Positions 7,043-13,565 of a stretch of 14,321 nt of DNA are shown here, piece by piece. Below the pieces are notes generated by a model. That model was not told the origin of the DNA, did no database searches, and saw only the letters and a program-made list of their open reading frames with translations. The translations under genes and the position numbers were made by a program. The stretch is from an uncultured Limnohabitans sp. (lineage in GTDB: Bacteria; Pseudomonadota; Gammaproteobacteria; Burkholderiales; Burkholderiaceae_C): contig NZ_CALBEX010000407.1 of NCBI RefSeq assembly GCF_937889215.1, positions 1-14,321 of the forward strand, read 5' to 3'. Every line of letters begins with the position of its first letter. The stretch's first letter is position 1.

Positions 7043-8377
7043 ATGAACGAAATCACCTCTTGTTTCTTGCCGCCAGAAGACGGTCAACGGCGTGAACTGC
7101 ACAACGAAGTGCACGCCAGACCCACTGCGCGGGTTCGCCTGCCTGCCTTGATCGTTTATGTGGCGCTTCTCAACGACGGCGTGACACGCGAGCAGGAATG
7201 GGCCCATCTGCGCAAATTGCCAGGCCATGCCGACTTGGAGTTGGCGAGTTTGCAGGGCAACTTCTTGCGCCTGCGCTGCGATCACTTCACTGTGAAGTGG
7301 GAGCGGCACACTGAGTTCACGCGTTACTCCATTGTTCAGCCCTTGCCCGACCACGCGCACTGGGGTGCTGAGTTGCCCGAGTTGGCGAACGCCGTGGCCA
7401 CCGGCACCGAATGGTTGCGCGGTTTGCCCGGCCAAACCATGGCGGCGATTCATTTGGGCATGTTGCATGCCGATGCGCTCAAGCCCGACTTGATCACCAC
7501 CGCACAGGCTTGGTTGGGAGAAGGTGCAGTGTTGGCTTCGCGCATGGGCAACACGGCAGAGGGGACTTCGCATTCGTGCATCCTGACGCATTTCCGCATC
7601 GGTGACGATGGTTTTGAGCGCATGTTGGTGGTTGCACCCGAGGGGACCAGCGAGGCACGTTCCGGGCGTATTTCTCAGCGATTGCTGGAGCTGGAGACTT
7701 ACCGTTTGATGGCTTTGCGCGGTTTACCGACGGCCAAAAACCTGTCCGCCATGCTGTCAGCTGCCGAGGCACAGCTGGCCGAACTCACGGGTTTGCTGGA
7801 GCGCAAAGGCGAAAGTGACGAAGCCTTGCTGGAATTGCTGGTGTCTTTGGCGGCCAGCATTGAACGCGCGACGGCCGAGCATGGGTTCCGCTTTTCTGCC
7901 ACCCGGGCCTACGACACTTTGGTCAGCCAGCGCTTGGCGGAGCTGCGTGAACGGCCGATTTCGGGCACGCAGACCTTGGGTGAGTTCATGCAGCGGCGCT
8001 TGTCGCCCGCCATGGCCACCGTGCAGGCCACCGAAAAGCGGCTGGCTTCTTTGGCTGAGCGGATTTCTCGCACCAGCGCCTTGCTGCGCACCCGGGTGGA
8101 CATTGCCACCGAAGCGCAAAACCAGGTGTTGCTGGAAAAACTCACCCGCGGCCAAGAGCTGCAGCTGCGCCTTCAGGTCACTGTCGAAGGCTTGTCGATG
8201 GCGGCGATTTCTTACTATGTGGTGAGTTTGCTTCTTTACGGCTTCAAGGGGCTGAAGGCCTCGGGGGTGCCGATCCAGCCTGAAATGGCTGTGGCTTTGA
8301 TGTTGCCTCTGGTGTTGTGGTTTGTTTGGCGCAGTCGGCAAAAGATCCACAAAAAATTGCACCAGTCCGACGTGTAA
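7043..8377 (+). CDS. DUF3422 family membrane protein, unknown function
   Basis: This 444-residue protein has the features of the DUF3422 family, which is common in proteobacteria and has no established function. Near the N-terminus RRELHNEVHARP (residues 16-27) is the conserved family motif. The mid-region up to about 240 is globular and mixed alpha/beta. Residues from about 230 to 380 are rich in Leu, Ala, Glu and Arg and likely form long coiled coils (AEAQLAELTGLLERKGESDE; EKLTRGQELQLRLQVTVEG). Two hydrophobic helices at about 385-401 and 414-429 are followed by a basic tail, giving a large cytoplasmic domain held by a C-terminal hairpin anchor. It lies 47 bases downstream of the TehA-like gene on the same strand and may be co-transcribed with it, though a separate promoter is possible. 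It converges on mnmA. Confidence 0.85.
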   Translation: MNEITSCFLPPEDGQRRELHNEVHARPTARVRLPALIVYVALLNDGVTREQEWAHLRKLPGHADLELASLQGNFLRLRCDHFTVKWERHTEFTRYSIVQPLPDHAHWGAELPELANAVATGTEWLRGLPGQTMAAIHLGMLHADALKPDLITTAQAWLGEGAVLASRMGNTAEGTSHSCILTHFRIGDDGFERMLVVAPEGTSEARSGRISQRLLELETYRLMALRGLPTAKNLSAMLSAAEAQLAELTGLLERKGESDEALLELLVSLAASIERATAEHGFRFSATRAYDTLVSQRLAELRERPISGTQTLGEFMQRRLSPAMATVQATEKRLASLAERISRTSALLRTRVDIATEAQNQVLLEKLTRGQELQLRLQVTVEGLSMAAISYYVVSLLLYGFKGLKASGVPIQPEMAVALMLPLVLWFVWRSRQKIHKKLHQSDV

Positions 8378-8407
8378 AACTGAGGCGCTTAGCCCATCGG
8401 GCAGGTT

Positions 8408-9565
8408 TCAGGCCAGGGTTTGGCTTGAATTGCCAGGGCAGGCGCTGGCCGACTGGATCACGCCGCCGCCCAGGCACACCTCGCCGTCGTACAGCACGGC
8501 ACTTTGACCTGGGGTGACCGCCCATTGCGCTTGCTCAAACTGCAGTGCCAACCCCGCCTGCCCATCGGCTTGCACCCCTGTGCTCAGGGTGCAGGGGGCA
8601 TCGGTTTGGCGGTAACGCGTTTTGGCGGCATAAGACCCCGGTTCAGGGGCCTCTCCAGCGCACCAACTCAGGTCGGTGGCTTGCAAGCGGGGCGATAACA
8701 GCCAGGGGTGGTCGTGCCCTTGCACGACCCACAGCGTGTTGTGCTCAATGTCTTTGCGGGCCACAAACCAGGGGGTGTGCTCGCCCGCACCCCTTTGCGC
8801 GCCCTTGGCCTTGATGCCCCCAATGCCCAAGCCCTGGCGCTGCCCCAGGGTGTAAAAGCTCAGGCCCACATGGTGGCCAATGGTGCGGCCTGTGGGGTCT
8901 TTGATCGGGCCGGGCTCTTTGCTGATGTAGCGGTTCAGAAATTCGCGAAACGGTCGTTCACCAATGAAACAAATGCCGGTGGAATCTTTCTTTTTGGCGT
9001 TGGGCAGGCCGATCTCTTCGGCCACGCGGCGCACTTCGGTTTTGTGCAGCTCGCCCACTGGGAACAGGGTTTTGGACAGCTGGGCTTGGTTCAGGCGGTG
9101 CAAAAAATAGCTTTGGTCTTTGGACGGGTCCAGCCCTTTGAGGAGTTCGTGGCGAGCCGTTTGGCTGTTTTGCCGGACGCGGGCGTAATGCCCTGTGGCG
9201 ATTTTTTCGGCACCCAGCCGCATGGCATGGTCTAGGAACGATTTGAACTTGATTTCGGCGTTGCAGAGAATGTCAGGGTTGGGGGTGCGCCCAGCTTGGT
9301 ATTCGCGCACAAATTCTGAAAAAACCCGGTCTTTGTAGTCGGCCGCAAAATTGACATGCTCGATCTCGATGCCCAGCACGTCGGCGACGGCCGCGGCATC
9401 CACAAAGTCAACGTTCGATGAGCAGTATTCGCTGTCGTCGTCGTCTTCCCAGTTTTTCATGAAAATGCCGATGACTTCATGCCCTTGCTGTTTGAGCAAG
9501 TAGGCGGTAACGGCTGAATCGACGCCGCCGGACAGACCGACGACCACACGTGCAAGATGGGACAT
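8408..9565 (-). CDS. mnmA: tRNA-specific 2-thiouridylase MnmA
   Basis: MnmA adenylates C2 of the wobble uridine (U34) of Lys, Glu and Gln tRNAs and inserts sulfur delivered by the IscS/Tus relay. The PP-loop ATP site LSGGVDSA is at residues 11-18. The two catalytic cysteines are Cys101 ([12 protein letters not shown]) and Cys199 ([10 protein letters not shown]), matching the E. coli Cys102/Cys199 pair. The family block ATGHYARV is at 123-130, and KDQSYFL at 149-155 binds tRNA. The central ([19 protein letters not shown]) and C-terminal beta-barrel domains are complete. Length 385 is slightly more than E. coli (368). The ATG at 9565 is directly before conserved sequence; no Shine-Dalgarno precedes it, but GATAAT ends exactly 6 bases upstream. 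It diverges from the transglycosylase gene, with 73 bases between. Confidence 0.97.
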   Translation of the reverse strand: MSHLARVVVGLSGGVDSAVTAYLLKQQGHEVIGIFMKNWEDDDDSEYCSSNVDFVDAAAVADVLGIEIEHVNFAADYKDRVFSEFVREYQAGRTPNPDILCNAEIKFKSFLDHAMRLGAEKIATGHYARVRQNSQTARHELLKGLDPSKDQSYFLHRLNQAQLSKTLFPVGELHKTEVRRVAEEIGLPNAKKKDSTGICFIGERPFREFLNRYISKEPGPIKDPTGRTIGHHVGLSFYTLGQRQGLGIGGIKAKGAQRGAGEHTPWFVARKDIEHNTLWVVQGHDHPWLLSPRLQATDLSWCAGEAPEPGSYAAKTRYRQTDAPCTLSTGVQADGQAGLALQFEQAQWAVTPGQSAVLYDGEVCLGGGVIQSASACPGNSSQTLA

Positions 9566-9571
9566 GCCTGA

Positions 9572-9577
9572 ATTATC
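9572..9577 (-). promoter_or_regulatory. Candidate -10 element (GATAAT) for mnmA, leaderless geometry
   Basis: GATAAT on the minus strand ends exactly 6 bases before the mnmA ATG. That is the spacing at which RNA polymerase would start on the A of the start codon. The only Shine-Dalgarno-like bases between (TCAGGC) are weak and too close. A -35 element 17 bases upstream is poor (TGTCGT). Confidence 0.4.
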
Positions 9578-9614
9578 CCGTGTGCATGCCCCGCACGACA
9601 GAGCGTTAAAAATT

Positions 9615-9629
9615 TATAATGCCGAGGGG
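9615..9629 (+). promoter_or_regulatory. Consensus -10 (TATAAT) and ribosome binding site of the transglycosylase gene
   Basis: TATAAT at 9615-9620 is a perfect -10 hexamer. A GAGGGG ribosome binding site at 9624-9629 lies 9 bases before the ATG at 9639. Transcription would begin near 9627, giving a leader of about 12 bases that contains only part of the binding site. The -35 region is weak; ACGACA at 9595-9600 is too close at 14 bases. It is divergent from the mnmA start across a 73-base gap. Confidence 0.45.
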
Positions 9630-9638
9630 TACATATTC

Positions 9639-10367
9639 ATGACTTTTCACTGCACTTGGTGCCTACCTATCCGAACTGTTTTACGCGATTTGGCGCGAGG
9701 CTTGTTCATCGTGACCCACAGTGGCTTGGCCATGGTGGGCTTGGGCACGGCCGCCTTGGTGCTGGCGCTGTGGTGGCATCCCAATTGGTTGCACCAGAGC
9801 GAGAATGCTTTGTTCAATTGGCTGCGGGACAGGCAGGTGCTGATCTCGTGGTTGCCTGAAAATGCCGCCGAGCGGGCCACCGCTGTGCTTTTGCAAGACC
9901 TGCCCCCTTCTCAGGCGGCGGTGGCGGTTTGGTTGGGCCGCCGTTACAAAGTGGCGCCCGAGCCTTTGGCGGCGCTGGTGGCCGAGGCGCATGTTTTGTC
10001 CGGAAAAGCCAAATTGGCCCCGCACCTGATTTTGGCGGTGATGGCCATTGAATCCAACTTTCACCCCTATGTGCAAAGCCATGCCGGTGCCCAAGGCCTG
10101 ATGCAAGTCATGACGGGCATTCACGCCAAGCGCTACGAAGCTTATGGGGGCAGGTTGGCCGCGTTTGATCCGATCACCAATTTGCGGGTGGGCGTGGGGG
10201 TGTTGGCCGATGCGATCAAGTTGCGTGGCGGTTCATTGGAAGACGGGCTCAAGTTTTATCTGGGAGGCTATGCTTTGACAGATGACGGTGGGTATGTGGC
10301 CAAAGTGCTCGCAGAGCAAGCCCTGCTGGACCAGGTGGCGGCGGGACAGACGGTTCCGTTCAAGTGA
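9639..10367 (+). CDS. Membrane-anchored lytic transglycosylase (SLT domain)
   Basis: Lytic transglycosylases cleave the MurNAc-GlcNAc bond of peptidoglycan to form 1,6-anhydro ends, acting in the periplasm. The 242-residue protein has one N-terminal hydrophobic helix at about 21-46, consistent with an uncleaved signal anchor. A spacer region follows, then a family 1 SLT catalytic domain at about 125-235. AIESNF at 136-141 holds the catalytic Glu138, SHAGAQGLMQVM at 147-158 is the second signature, and FDPITNLRVGV at 176-186 the third. The usual later AYNAG motif is altered to YLGGYALTD. ATG 9639 is chosen for its GAGGGG binding site; an ATG at 9564 would overlap the mnmA start. It stands alone on the plus strand between mnmA and the TSUP gene, with which it converges (54-base gap). 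Confidence 0.88.
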   Translation: MTFHCTWCLPIRTVLRDLARGLFIVTHSGLAMVGLGTAALVLALWWHPNWLHQSENALFNWLRDRQVLISWLPENAAERATAVLLQDLPPSQAAVAVWLGRRYKVAPEPLAALVAEAHVLSGKAKLAPHLILAVMAIESNFHPYVQSHAGAQGLMQVMTGIHAKRYEAYGGRLAAFDPITNLRVGVGVLADAIKLRGGSLEDGLKFYLGGYALTDDGGYVAKVLAEQALLDQVAAGQTVPFK

Positions 10368-10421
10368 ACTTGATGTGTTCATGTGCACCGTTTGTGCAGC
10401 CCATGGAGACCCCAATGACGT

Positions 10422-11180
10422 TCACTGCCGTGCAAAAAACACCACGCTCATTACCAAGCCTGTGCCGATGACCAGCCAGCGCACCCAGCGCACGGGCAAA
10501 CGCTTGGCCAGGCGAGCGCCGGCCCAGCCGCCAGCGGTGGCCAGCGTCATCATCCACAGTGCCTGAGGCCAAACAATGGCGCCGGCGATCGCAAACGCCG
10601 CCACCGACAACAAAGACAGCACGAAGGAGTTGAGGTTTTTCAGGGCATTGACCGTGTTCAGTCGGCTCTCGCCCGTCAAGGTGTAAAGCGCCATCAGCAA
10701 AATGCCCAGGCCGCCATTGAAGTAACCGCCGTAGATGGCCACCCCCATCAAGCCGGGCAGCCGCCAGGCGGGGTGGCCTTGGCCCGCGTTGCGCTGGCCC
10801 AGCCACGGGCCTGCCGCAAACAAAGCGGTCGCCAACAGCAGCAACCAAGGCACCAAACCTGAAAACACCTTGGCCGGTGTGACCAACAGCAGCCCTGCAC
10901 CGATCAAACCGCCCACAGCGGCAATGGCCATTTCACGCCTGAGCAGGGCTTTGGGCAAGGATTGCAGTTCGGAGCGAAAGCCCAGCACGCTGCCCAGGTA
11001 GCCCGGGCTGACGGCCATGGCGCTGGTGGCATTGGCCGCCAGGGGTGGAACCCCCGCAAATACGAGCGCGGGAAAGGTCAGAAAGCTCCCGCCTCCGGCG
11101 ATCGCGTTGAGCACGCCAGCGGCAAACGCTGCGGCCCCCGTGAGCAGCCAGAGGGCTTCGGTAGGCAGTGTTTCGCTCAT
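10422..11180 (-). CDS. TSUP (TauE/SafE, DUF81) family membrane transporter
   Basis: This 252-residue inner-membrane protein has about eight hydrophobic helices and two related halves. Each half opens with the family's Gly/Asn-rich signature: AGVLNAIAGGGSFLTFPAL early in the first half, and GVAIYGGYFNGGLGILLMAL in the second. Relatives export or import sulfite, sulfoacetate, taurine-derived sulfonates or other small organic anions; the substrate here cannot be read from sequence. The ATG at 11178-11180 overlaps the stop codon of the Nudix gene as ATGA and lacks its own Shine-Dalgarno, so translation is probably coupled to that gene. A longer frame starting at 11342 would lie inside the Nudix gene in another phase and is rejected. 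It converges on the transglycosylase gene. Confidence 0.88.
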   Translation of the reverse strand: MSETLPTEALWLLTGAAAFAAGVLNAIAGGGSFLTFPALVFAGVPPLAANATSAMAVSPGYLGSVLGFRSELQSLPKALLRREMAIAAVGGLIGAGLLLVTPAKVFSGLVPWLLLLATALFAAGPWLGQRNAGQGHPAWRLPGLMGVAIYGGYFNGGLGILLMALYTLTGESRLNTVNALKNLNSFVLSLLSVAAFAIAGAIVWPQALWMMTLATAGGWAGARLAKRLPVRWVRWLVIGTGLVMSVVFFARQ

Positions 11181-11680
11181 AAGGGTGAGGGGGGCAAGGG
11201 GGGCAAGTCGGCCACGGCCGGGTCGGTGTGGATCGCGTTCAGCGCAAAGCGTTGCCCGGCCAGGTGGTCTTCGATACAACGCAAGACCAGCGGACTGCGG
11301 TGGCGGTCTGCGCTGGCCCGAACCTCTTGTGGTGTCATCCAAAGCGTGCGCACAATGCCCTGGTCCAGGGTCAGCTGGGGTTGGTATTCACCAATGTCGC
11401 CGCAAAACGCCATCCGCAAATAGGTGATGTCTTCGCCGGTCGCGGGGCGCTGAAAGCGCGACAGATAAATGCCGACGAGCGCTGTGGGGGTAAATGGGTG
11501 GGCGGTTTCTTCGAGCGTTTCTCTGGCGCAGCCCTCGGCGGGTGACTCGCCTGGGTCGAGGTGGCCTGCGGGGTTGTTCAGCCGCAAACCTTCTTGCGTG
11601 TGCTCTTCGATCAACAGGTAGCGACCATCTTTTTCAATGATGGCGGCCACGGTGACATTGGGTTTCCATCGTGTGTCCAT
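11177..11680 (-). CDS. nudJ: NudJ-like Nudix hydrolase
   Basis: Nudix enzymes hydrolyse nucleoside diphosphates linked to another moiety; E. coli NudJ acts on thiamin pyrophosphates and nucleoside di/triphosphates. The 167-residue protein opens with KPNVTVAAIIEKDGRYLLIEE, close to the NudJ N-terminus. The Nudix box covers residues 39-61, with the Gly39, Glu45 and Arg53-Glu54...Glu57-Glu58 positions intact. It departs from consensus after RE (Thr rather than a bulky hydrophobic) and at the Gly position near the end (Ala60). RSPLVLRCIEDHLAGQRF at 128-145 also matches NudJ. ATG 11680 is preferred over one at 11761 because it sits right at the conserved start and GATAAT lies just upstream. A proline-rich tail PPLPPSPL ends the protein. 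It overlaps the TSUP gene by ATGA and diverges from pntA. Confidence 0.85.
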   Translation of the reverse strand: MDTRWKPNVTVAAIIEKDGRYLLIEEHTQEGLRLNNPAGHLDPGESPAEGCARETLEETAHPFTPTALVGIYLSRFQRPATGEDITYLRMAFCGDIGEYQPQLTLDQGIVRTLWMTPQEVRASADRHRSPLVLRCIEDHLAGQRFALNAIHTDPAVADLPPLPPSPL

Positions 11681-11687
11681 GGCCGTG

Positions 11688-11693
11688 ATTATC
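11688..11693 (-). promoter_or_regulatory. Candidate -10 element (GATAAT) for nudJ
   Basis: GATAAT on the minus strand ends 7 bases before the nudJ ATG at 11680, with no Shine-Dalgarno in between (CACGGCC). A transcript from here would be leaderless or carry a one-base leader. No good -35 element is visible 16-18 bases upstream. Confidence 0.35.
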
Positions 11694-11808
11694 GGTGCGC
11701 GCAGGGCCATGGCGTCGGTGCATCCCCTTTTGTCAGCCAAGGTGAAGCAAAGCCGGGTCAAATATCAGTTATTGCTAATATTAAACTTTCCGGATGCTTG
11801 GACTACGA

Positions 11809-11827
11809 ACGGTCAGTGCCTGACCGT
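11809..11827. promoter_or_regulatory. Perfect 8-bp inverted repeat upstream of pntA
   Basis: ACGGTCAG-TGC-CTGACCGT is a perfect inverted repeat with a 3-base centre, 76 bases before the pntA ATG. It lacks a following T-tract, so it is not an intrinsic terminator. The compact dyad is suited to binding a dimeric regulator, either of pntAB or of the divergent nudJ. No known operator is recognised. Confidence 0.5.
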
Positions 11828-11902
11828 GCTCTGAAAGTCCCAATTTCGGGTAAGCTGCTTGATTAACCGTATTTTTTTGATGGATTGAGTGAGGAGACAG
11901 AC

Positions 11903-13507
11903 ATGCAGACAGGCGACAACGCCCCCACGCCGCAGCGCATTGGTGTGCCCAAAGAGATTTTTCCCGGTGAAAAACGGGTGGCCACAGTCCCCGATGCAGT
12001 GACCAAGCTGGTCAAGCTTGGCTTTGGTGTGATCGTGGAACAAGGCGCGGGAGAGCTCGCCGACTTGTCGGATGCGGCCTATGTCGAAGCGGGTGCCACC
12101 ATTGCCCCAGATGCCGCTGCCCTGTGGAGCGGCAGCGACATCGTCTTCAAGGTGCGCGCACCCACACCCGACGAAGTGGCGTTGATGCACGAAGGCCAGA
12201 CCTTGATCGGCTTTTTGTGGCCCGCCCAAAACCCCGATTTGATGCAGCAGCTGGCGGCCAAAAAGGTCACCGCGCTGTCGATCGACGCGCTGCCCCGTAC
12301 GCTCAGCCGCGCCCAGAAAATGGACGCACTGACCTCCATGGCCGGTGTCAGTGGCTACCGCGCGGTGGTGGAGTCTGCCAACGCCTTTGGCCGTTTCTTC
12401 AACGGCCAGATCACGGCTGCGGGCAAAGTGCCCCCGGCCAAAGTGTTCATTGCAGGCGCCGGTGTGGCCGGTCTGGCCGCGATTGGCGCAGCCGCCAGCT
12501 TGGGCGCCATCGTGCGCGCCAACGACACCCGCGCCGAAGTGGCCGACCAAGTGGTTTCGCTCGGCGGTGAGTTCGTCAAGGTCGACTACGAAGAAGAAGG
12601 CTCGGGCGGGGGCGGTTACGCCAAAGTCATGAGCGAAGGCTTCCAGGCCGCGCAGCGCGAGATGTACGCCAAGCAAGCCAAAGAGTGCGACATCATCATC
12701 ACCACCGCCCTGATCCCCGGCAAACCCGCGCCCAAGCTGATCACCGCCGAGATGGTGCAAAGCATGAAGCCCGGCAGCGTGATCGTGGACATGGCCGCCG
12801 AGCAAGGCGGCAACTGCGAACTGACCGAGCCTGGTAAAGCCGTGGTCAAGCACGGCGTGACCATCGTCGGTTACACCGACTTGGCTTCGCGCATGGCGCG
12901 CCAGTCCTCCACGCTGTACGGCACCAACTTGTTCCGCCTGACCGAAGAGCTGTGCAAGACCAAAGACGGCGTGATCAACGTCAACATGGAAGACGACGCC
13001 ATTCGGGGCCTGACGGTCATCAAGGACGGCGAGATCACTTGGCCCGCACCGCCTTTGGTGGTGGCCCCCAAGCCCGCCCCTAAGCCCGCTGCTGCGCCTG
13101 CCGCCAAAAAAGGGCACGGCCACGGCGAGGCATCGGGCCCCATGCCCGCTGGCAAGCTGCTCATCGTGGCGGCTGTCACGGCGGTGCTGTTTGCCTTGGT
13201 CGGCGCTTACGCTCCGGCCGCGTTCTTGTCACACTTCACGGTGTTCGTGTTGGCCTGCTTTGTGGGCTACATGGTGGTGTGGAACGTCAAGCCCGCGCTG
13301 CACACGCCGCTAATGAGCGTGACCAACGCCATCAGCTCGATCATCGCCATCGGCGCTTTGGTGCAAATATCGCCCATCGCCACGGCCGCTGATCGTCCCA
13401 ACACGCTGATCATTATCTTGGCGTCGGTGGCTTTGGTGCTCACGGCCATCAACATGTTTGGCGGCTTTGCCGTCACCCAGCGCATGCTGGCGATGTTCCG
13501 AAAGTAA
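11903..13507 (+). CDS. pntA: NAD(P) transhydrogenase subunit alpha, one-piece PntA
   Basis: PntA carries the NAD(H)-binding domain I of the transhydrogenase, which uses proton entry to drive hydride transfer from NADH to NADP+. The 534-residue protein starts with [15 protein letters not shown], typical of the alanine dehydrogenase/PNT N-domain. The Rossmann motif [13 protein letters not shown] is at 185-197 and the NAD-ribose Asp is probably in RANDTR at 205-210. [15 protein letters not shown] at 141-155 and [14 protein letters not shown] at 323-336 are further family blocks. A Pro/Ala linker with GHGHGE spans about 388-412. Four membrane helices follow at about 418-437, 443-461, 472-490 and 501-520. 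This is the fused architecture of E. coli PntA (510) rather than split PntAA/PntAB. GAGGAG at 11891-11896 fixes the ATG. Confidence 0.97.
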   Translation: MQTGDNAPTPQRIGVPKEIFPGEKRVATVPDAVTKLVKLGFGVIVEQGAGELADLSDAAYVEAGATIAPDAAALWSGSDIVFKVRAPTPDEVALMHEGQTLIGFLWPAQNPDLMQQLAAKKVTALSIDALPRTLSRAQKMDALTSMAGVSGYRAVVESANAFGRFFNGQITAAGKVPPAKVFIAGAGVAGLAAIGAAASLGAIVRANDTRAEVADQVVSLGGEFVKVDYEEEGSGGGGYAKVMSEGFQAAQREMYAKQAKECDIIITTALIPGKPAPKLITAEMVQSMKPGSVIVDMAAEQGGNCELTEPGKAVVKHGVTIVGYTDLASRMARQSSTLYGTNLFRLTEELCKTKDGVINVNMEDDAIRGLTVIKDGEITWPAPPLVVAPKPAPKPAAAPAAKKGHGHGEASGPMPAGKLLIVAAVTAVLFALVGAYAPAAFLSHFTVFVLACFVGYMVVWNVKPALHTPLMSVTNAISSIIAIGALVQISPIATAADRPNTLIIILASVALVLTAINMFGGFAVTQRMLAMFRK

Positions 13508-13515
13508 ATGACTTT

Positions 13516-13541
13516 GGGGACAGATGTTTGGCTCTGTCCCC
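13516..13541 (+). repeat. Intercistronic hairpin between pntA and pntB
   Basis: GGGGACAGA at 13516-13524 pairs perfectly with TCTGTCCCC at 13533-13541, giving a 9-bp stem with an 8-base loop, 9 bases after the pntA stop. No T-tract follows (the next bases are GACCGATTA), so it should not terminate strongly. It may instead stabilise the upstream message against 3' exonucleases or set the pntA:pntB ratio. The pntB ribosome binding region (AAGAAAAGAGA) begins about ten bases later and stays outside the stem. Confidence 0.75.
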
Positions 13542-13565
13542 GACCGATTAAGAAAAGAGACATTC

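Larger units (their letters stand above)
11681..11902. other. Divergent intergenic region between nudJ and pntA
   Basis: These 222 bases hold no gene. They contain GATAAT next to the nudJ start, an unusually AT-rich patch at 11760-11787 (including AATAT at 11761-11765 and TAATATT at 11776-11782), a perfect 8-bp inverted repeat at 11809-11827 and a T-run at 11872-11878 shortly before the pntA ribosome binding site. No convincing -35/-10 pair for pntA could be picked out by eye. Confidence 0.6.

Noticed and set aside
8392..8402. GCCC-atc-GGGC as a bidirectional terminator between DUF3422 and mnmA
   Set aside because: The stem is only 4 bp and has no T-tract on either strand.
11181..11342. Longer TSUP protein beginning at 11342
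   Set aside because: The extra 54 residues are Arg/Pro-rich out-of-phase reading of the Nudix gene; the ATGA overlap at 11177-11180 is the natural start.
11813..13123. 436-codon minus-strand frame opposite pntA
   Set aside because: The translation is His/Gly/Asp-rich with no recognisable domain; it mirrors the codon bias of pntA.
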